From contig NZ_BPQG01000056.1 in the NCBI RefSeq assembly GCF_022179125.1, positions 1-64,000 of the forward strand: a stretch of 64,000 nucleotides of DNA, written 5' to 3'. This DNA comes from Methylobacterium cerastii. Lineage in GTDB: Bacteria; Pseudomonadota; Alphaproteobacteria; Rhizobiales; Beijerinckiaceae. Below the pieces are notes generated by a model. That model was given only the letters and a program-made list of their open reading frames with translations. It did not search any database and was not told the origin of the DNA. Within the stretch, counting starts at the first letter, position 1. Every line of letters begins with the position of its first letter. Positions 60,527 to 64,000 of the stretch are shown piece after piece. The position numbers were made by a program, and so were the translations under genes.

Positions 60527-60760
60527 GGGCCGATAACGCGCCGCAGGCGCAGTCGGGTCAAGCGCCGGCGGAGGATGCCGGTCGGCACGATTTGGACCGA
60601 GAGGCGCGGATTCCTGGGCACAAGTCCGCATTCCTGTTGATATCTGGTCGAGTCAGACTCGCACGGTCACTGAAACAGTCATGGGAATCGACCATCTCGG
60701 ATGCATCGAGTCCAGCCGGGCGTGACAAGAGTCCACATGTCCGGAATCGGGAGGTCTGCG

Positions 60761-61177
60761 ATGGCAGTCATCCTACGCAACATGTCCGAATTCAAGCGGT
60801 TTCTCGGGAAGCCGGGCGCGATGATTCAAGTCGTGCGCAACACCTTCATGGATCGCCAACCGGAGGCGGCCCGCGCCGCCTATCGCGACAAGGGCATGTA
60901 CTTGCCGCGCACCGTCCAGGCGATCTCGCGCAAGGCGGCGGTATTCGCCTTGAAGGGGCATCCGGGCACGGTCTGGCTGTACTGGGACAAGGGCGCCCGC
61001 GGCTGGCGCTTCAACGGCGACACGGTGATGGTGCCGCTCACGATGGGGTTGGGACCGCCCGACGAGATCGTCTACCGCTGCAGCTTCGCGGACGGGTTCG
61101 AGCCGGCTCGCGCGGTGAAGACGCGGAAGGCCGAGGCCCGCGACTGGCACGGCGAGGCGATGCCGAACCTGATTTGA
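60761..61177 (+). CDS. Conserved hypothetical protein (138 aa)
   Basis: The start at ATG 60761 has a strong GGGAGGT site; the longer frame to 60701 is less likely. The protein is basic (FKRFLGKPGAMIQVVRNTFM) with a Trp-rich centre (TVWLYWDKGARGWRFNGD) and a C-terminal FEPARAVKTRKAEARDWHG. No family was recognised. It is convergent with the Kef-type antiporter gene. Confidence 0.65.
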   Translation: MAVILRNMSEFKRFLGKPGAMIQVVRNTFMDRQPEAARAAYRDKGMYLPRTVQAISRKAAVFALKGHPGTVWLYWDKGARGWRFNGDTVMVPLTMGLGPPDEIVYRCSFADGFEPARAVKTRKAEARDWHGEAMPNLI

Positions 61178-61219
61178 TCCCCGGCCCTGATCTGATCCCT
61201 TGCTGCGATCCCGGAGGGC

Positions 61220-63064
61220 TCAGGCCCGCCGCACGACGGTCGCGGGCTCGTCCTTGGGCGGGGCCTCCCGCGGCCCTTCCTGCGCCTTGCCGACCGTGCG
61301 CCGCGCCCGGAACACCGGCCGCGTGTCGGTCTCCTTGCGCTTGAGCATGGCGCGGTACTCGTCGCGGCGCTCGTGGATCGACGCGATGACGAGACCCATC
61401 GGCACGCCGACGTCGACCAGCACCGCCTCCGAGAGCTGCAGCGAGGCCTCGATCGTCTCCGGAACCGCGTCGTCGACGCCGAGCTCGTAGAGCGCGGTGG
61501 CGTGCTTCGCGTCGCGGGCTCGGGCGACGATGGTCAGGTCCACCCGCTCGGCGCGGGCGGCCACCACCACAGCCTCGACGGCGTGCGGGTTGTCGAGGGT
61601 CACTACCAGCGCCCGCGCGGTGGCGATGTCGCACCGGCGGAGCAATTCGGTGTTGGAGGAATCGCCGAAGTAGACCGGCTTGCCGAGCCGGCGCTGCTCG
61701 GCGACGCGGGCCGCGTCCGCATCGAGGGCGAGGTAGGGGATCTTGTGGCGGGCGAGCATCTCGCCGACCTGTCGCCCGACCCGGCCGTAGCCGGCGACGA
61801 TGACCCGGTCCTGCTGCTTGTCCGGCGGCGGGTCGGCCCGCACCCGGCCCTGCTGATGCTTCGAGGCCCGCTTGCCGATCCGCCGGCCCAGGGCGGCGAG
61901 CCCCGGGATCATGATCATGGTCACCGTGGTGACGATCAACGCCGCCCCGCCCACCGGCTCCGGCACGAGGCCGGTGGCCATCGCCCCGCCGATCAGCACG
62001 AAGGCGAACTCGCCGCCCGGCCCGAGCAGCATCGCGGTCTCGAACGCGACCGCGCGGGAGAGTTTGAGGGCGGGCGCCGCCATCACCACGACGGCGGCCT
62101 TGATGAACAGCAGCGCGAAGGCGAGCCCGAGGATCGCGCCGGGGGCCGCCAGCAGCTGCGCCGGATCGAGGTTCATCCCCACCGAGACGAAGAACACCCC
62201 GAGCAGGAGCCCTTTGAACGGATCGATGGTGGCCTCGATCGCCCGGCGGTACTCGGTCTCGGCCAGCAGAAGCCCGGCCACGAAGGCGCCGAGCGTCATC
62301 GACAGGCCGGACGCCGCCGCCGTCAGCGCCGTGGCGACGATGACGAGGAGACAGGCCGCCATGAATAGCTCGGCCGACTTGGTGCGCGCCACCAGGTGGA
62401 ACAGCGGCCGGAGGGCGAGCCGCCCGGCCACCACGATCACCACCAGGGCGATGGCGGCCTGCGCAAGCGCCAGGGCGAGCGCGCCGCCCATGTCGGCGCC
62501 GTCGCTGCGGCCCGAGACCGCGATCGCGAACAGGACCGGCGCGACGGCTAGGTCCTGGAACAGCAGGACGGCGAAGCTCGCGCGCCCAGCCGGCGTGTTG
62601 AGCCGCCGCTGCTCGGCCAGCACCGGCAGCACCACGGCGGTGGAGGAGAGCGCCAGCGCGATGCCGACGATCACCGCGCCGGCCAGCGGCACCTTCAGCC
62701 CGAACAGGATCGAGCCGATGATCAAGGCCGAGCAGATCACCTGGATCGAGCCGAGGCCGAAGACCAGGCGCCGCAGGGTGCGCAGCCGCTCCCAGGACAG
62801 CTCGACCCCGATCATGAACATCAGGAAGATGACGCCGAACTCGGCCAGGTGCGCGATCTCGGTGCGGTTGCCGATCGTGAACAGCGAGACCCAGTGGAAC
62901 TGGTCCGAGAACCGGCCGAGCCCGAACGGCCCGAGCAGCGCGCCCGCGCCGATGAAGCCGAGCACCGGGCTGATGCGCAGGCGATGGAACAGAGGCACCA
63001 CCACGCCCGCGGTGACGAGGAACAGGATCGCTTCCTTGTAGGAGCCGGCATGGACGTCGGGCAT
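61220..63064 (-). CDS. Monovalent cation:proton antiporter (CPA2, KefB/KefC-like)
   Basis: This 614-residue protein has about twelve membrane helices in residues 1-390, including AEFGVIFLMFMIGVELSWER and LGAFVAGLLLAETEYRRAIE. A cytoplasmic TrkA-N/Rossmann domain starts at VIVAGYGRVGRQVGEMLARH near residue 420, followed by PVYFGDSSNTELLRRCDI. Such systems export potassium or protect against electrophiles in exchange for protons. No KefF/KefG partner is adjacent. Confidence 0.92.
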   Translation of the reverse strand: MPDVHAGSYKEAILFLVTAGVVVPLFHRLRISPVLGFIGAGALLGPFGLGRFSDQFHWVSLFTIGNRTEIAHLAEFGVIFLMFMIGVELSWERLRTLRRLVFGLGSIQVICSALIIGSILFGLKVPLAGAVIVGIALALSSTAVVLPVLAEQRRLNTPAGRASFAVLLFQDLAVAPVLFAIAVSGRSDGADMGGALALALAQAAIALVVIVVAGRLALRPLFHLVARTKSAELFMAACLLVIVATALTAAASGLSMTLGAFVAGLLLAETEYRRAIEATIDPFKGLLLGVFFVSVGMNLDPAQLLAAPGAILGLAFALLFIKAAVVVMAAPALKLSRAVAFETAMLLGPGGEFAFVLIGGAMATGLVPEPVGGAALIVTTVTMIMIPGLAALGRRIGKRASKHQQGRVRADPPPDKQQDRVIVAGYGRVGRQVGEMLARHKIPYLALDADAARVAEQRRLGKPVYFGDSSNTELLRRCDIATARALVVTLDNPHAVEAVVVAARAERVDLTIVARARDAKHATALYELGVDDAVPETIEASLQLSEAVLVDVGVPMGLVIASIHERRDEYRAMLKRKETDTRPVFRARRTVGKAQEGPREAPPKDEPATVVRRA

Positions 63065-63291
63065 CGGCGGTCGGTTCGAACCTCTTGGCGACGTGACTGG
63101 GCGGGGCTGGCGCGATCATGCGAGGTGGGCGCTCCCCGAGCAACCGGGAATCGCCGTCGCGGCGCGATTGGACGGGCGTGCGCCGGGCGCCGGCCTCGGA
63201 AAGTGAGGCATTTGCGCCACCTCCCGAACGGTAGCGGTGGACGGCCGCCATGCGGCCCAAATTCGGCACAATGCCCGCTTAGCGAAAGCGG

Positions 63292-63306
63292 TTAACGAAC
63301 GGTTAC
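63292..63306. promoter_or_regulatory. Near-consensus CtrA site (TTAA-N7-TTAC)
   Basis: TTAACGAACGGTTAC differs from the CtrA consensus TTAA-N7-TTAA at one base and lies 43 bases before the membrane/coiled-coil gene at 63349. Alphaproteobacteria use CtrA for cell-cycle genes. One site of this length can arise by chance. Confidence 0.3.
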
Positions 63307-63348
63307 GCTCAACCGCGCGTCGCGTACGATCCGACCTTAGAGAGCCCC

Positions 63349-64000
63349 ATGCGAAAGATGCCCCCGAGCCGGGAGGTCCAGCGCGAGCGCCGCGCCTGGG
63401 CCGTCGAGTCCGACAGGTGGACGCACGAGCGTCACATCGAGAAGGGCTACCGCATCAAGTGGGGCTACGTCGCGATCGCCTACCTCGTCGAGTTCATGGT
63501 GATCGGCGCCTCGCTCTGGGGTGCGTGGTTGTTCGCCTCCGTCTACAGCGACGGCGACGACCACGCCTTCTACTTCATGCTGCTGGCGCCGCTGGTCTAC
63601 GCAGCGGTGGAGCTGTGCCGCGTGCCGCTCGGCATCTTGGCGCGCACCCAGCGCTCGTACTTCATACGCGCGCTCGCCATCGTCGGCATCATCTTCGCCG
63701 CAGGCGTGACCACGAAGTCGGTTTCCCAGCTCGGCGAGATGATGTTCCATCCCCGCCTGATGGAGGCCTCGAAGACCAAGACCGCGCTCAAGGACGCGCA
63801 GGCCGACCGCAGCACCATCGACAACCGCATCTCTGCCGCCGACGCCCGCGTCGCGCAGTACACGACCGAGCTCGACCAGATCGAGAAGCGCGCCGCCGAC
63901 AACGCGGCCCAGCTCTCGGCCCTGCCGGCCCAGCGTTGCGAGAAGGTGTTCGGCACCAACAGCCGCGGCGTGCGCTACCAGAACCTGAAATGCGTCACCG
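63349..64000 (+). CDS. Membrane protein with coiled coil, partial (runs off right edge)
   Basis: The visible 217 residues from ATG 63349 have a charged N-terminus, two or three membrane helices (WGYVAIAYLVEFMVIGASLW, FYFMLLAPLVYAAVEL, ALAIVGIIFAAGVTT), and then a coiled coil (TALKDAQADRSTIDNRISAA, TTELDQIEKRAADNAAQLSA). The tail has a Cys pair about to close (ALPAQRCEKVFG, NLKCVT). The frame is open to the window end. No family was recognised. Confidence 0.7.
   Translation, partial: MRKMPPSREVQRERRAWAVESDRWTHERHIEKGYRIKWGYVAIAYLVEFMVIGASLWGAWLFASVYSDGDDHAFYFMLLAPLVYAAVELCRVPLGILARTQRSYFIRALAIVGIIFAAGVTTKSVSQLGEMMFHPRLMEASKTKTALKDAQADRSTIDNRISAADARVAQYTTELDQIEKRAADNAAQLSALPAQRCEKVFGTNSRGVRYQNLKCVT

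Overview
The window looks like chromosome from a high-GC alphaproteobacterium of the order Rhizobiales, most likely Methylobacterium or Methylorubrum. The evidence is an EcfG-type general-stress sigma factor, a giant growth-pole-ring (GPR/RgsE-like) protein, HWE-family sensor kinase, DUF1489 and DUF971 proteins, COG4111-type NAD regulator, very GC-rich codon use and dispersed palindromes between genes. The assignment is inference from gene content; no 16S gene or database hit is available.

Positions 1-14586 are a mobile island, phage-like in character, that ends exactly at the 3' end of a tRNA-Ser(GCT) gene (14587-14678). Its genes are short, tightly packed and mostly overlap by ATGA or TGATG. 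It carries a partial Rep/primase-like protein at the left edge, a RuvC-like resolvase, a winged-helix metallophosphoesterase, a DUF1937 protein, a dATP/dGTP diphosphohydrolase-like protein, a leftward six-gene operon headed by a Lon-like AAA ATPase, a C5 cytosine methyltransferase with seven internal repeats, and an RtcB RNA ligase. Its non-coding DNA is unusually structured. Two diverged copies of a ~150-bp operator-like element lie at 5056-5213 and 13918-14064. Between the divergent ATPase and methyltransferase genes there is a 16-bp dyad, a leftward terminator and four hairpins that share a TGTCATCCC lead. A GTTC-N7-GTTC SOS box lies at 14181-14195. No integrase, capsid or tail gene is in view, so the left boundary and the element type remain open.

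From 14692 to the right end the window is ordinary chromosome. It holds a glycosyltransferase/acyl-CoA ligase pair; a paoABC-type molybdenum aldehyde oxidoreductase; a sigma factor that appears to be a NepR-EcfG fusion; nadABC with two palindromic operators; a cytochrome P450; an L,D-transpeptidase; DUF971 and moaA; a LemA/TPM cluster; a SelW-like protein and an HWE histidine kinase; a PAP2 phosphatase fused to an autotransporter barrel; a probable NadQ regulator; thiED; a cupin regulator; and an Mla-type lipid transport operon (MlaE with fused STAS, MlaF, MlaD, lipoprotein). Then come an MFS transporter, a CheZ-like protein, a small AAA ATPase, DUF1489, the 2433-residue GPR-like protein, an Hpt protein, a 2Fe-2S ferredoxin, a VWA/CoxE protein, a Kef-type antiporter and a partial membrane/coiled-coil protein.

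Two within-window links stand out. The nadABC operators may be read by the NadQ-like protein at 39081-40097. The large dispersed palindromes all sit between convergent gene pairs, where they may terminate transcription from both sides.
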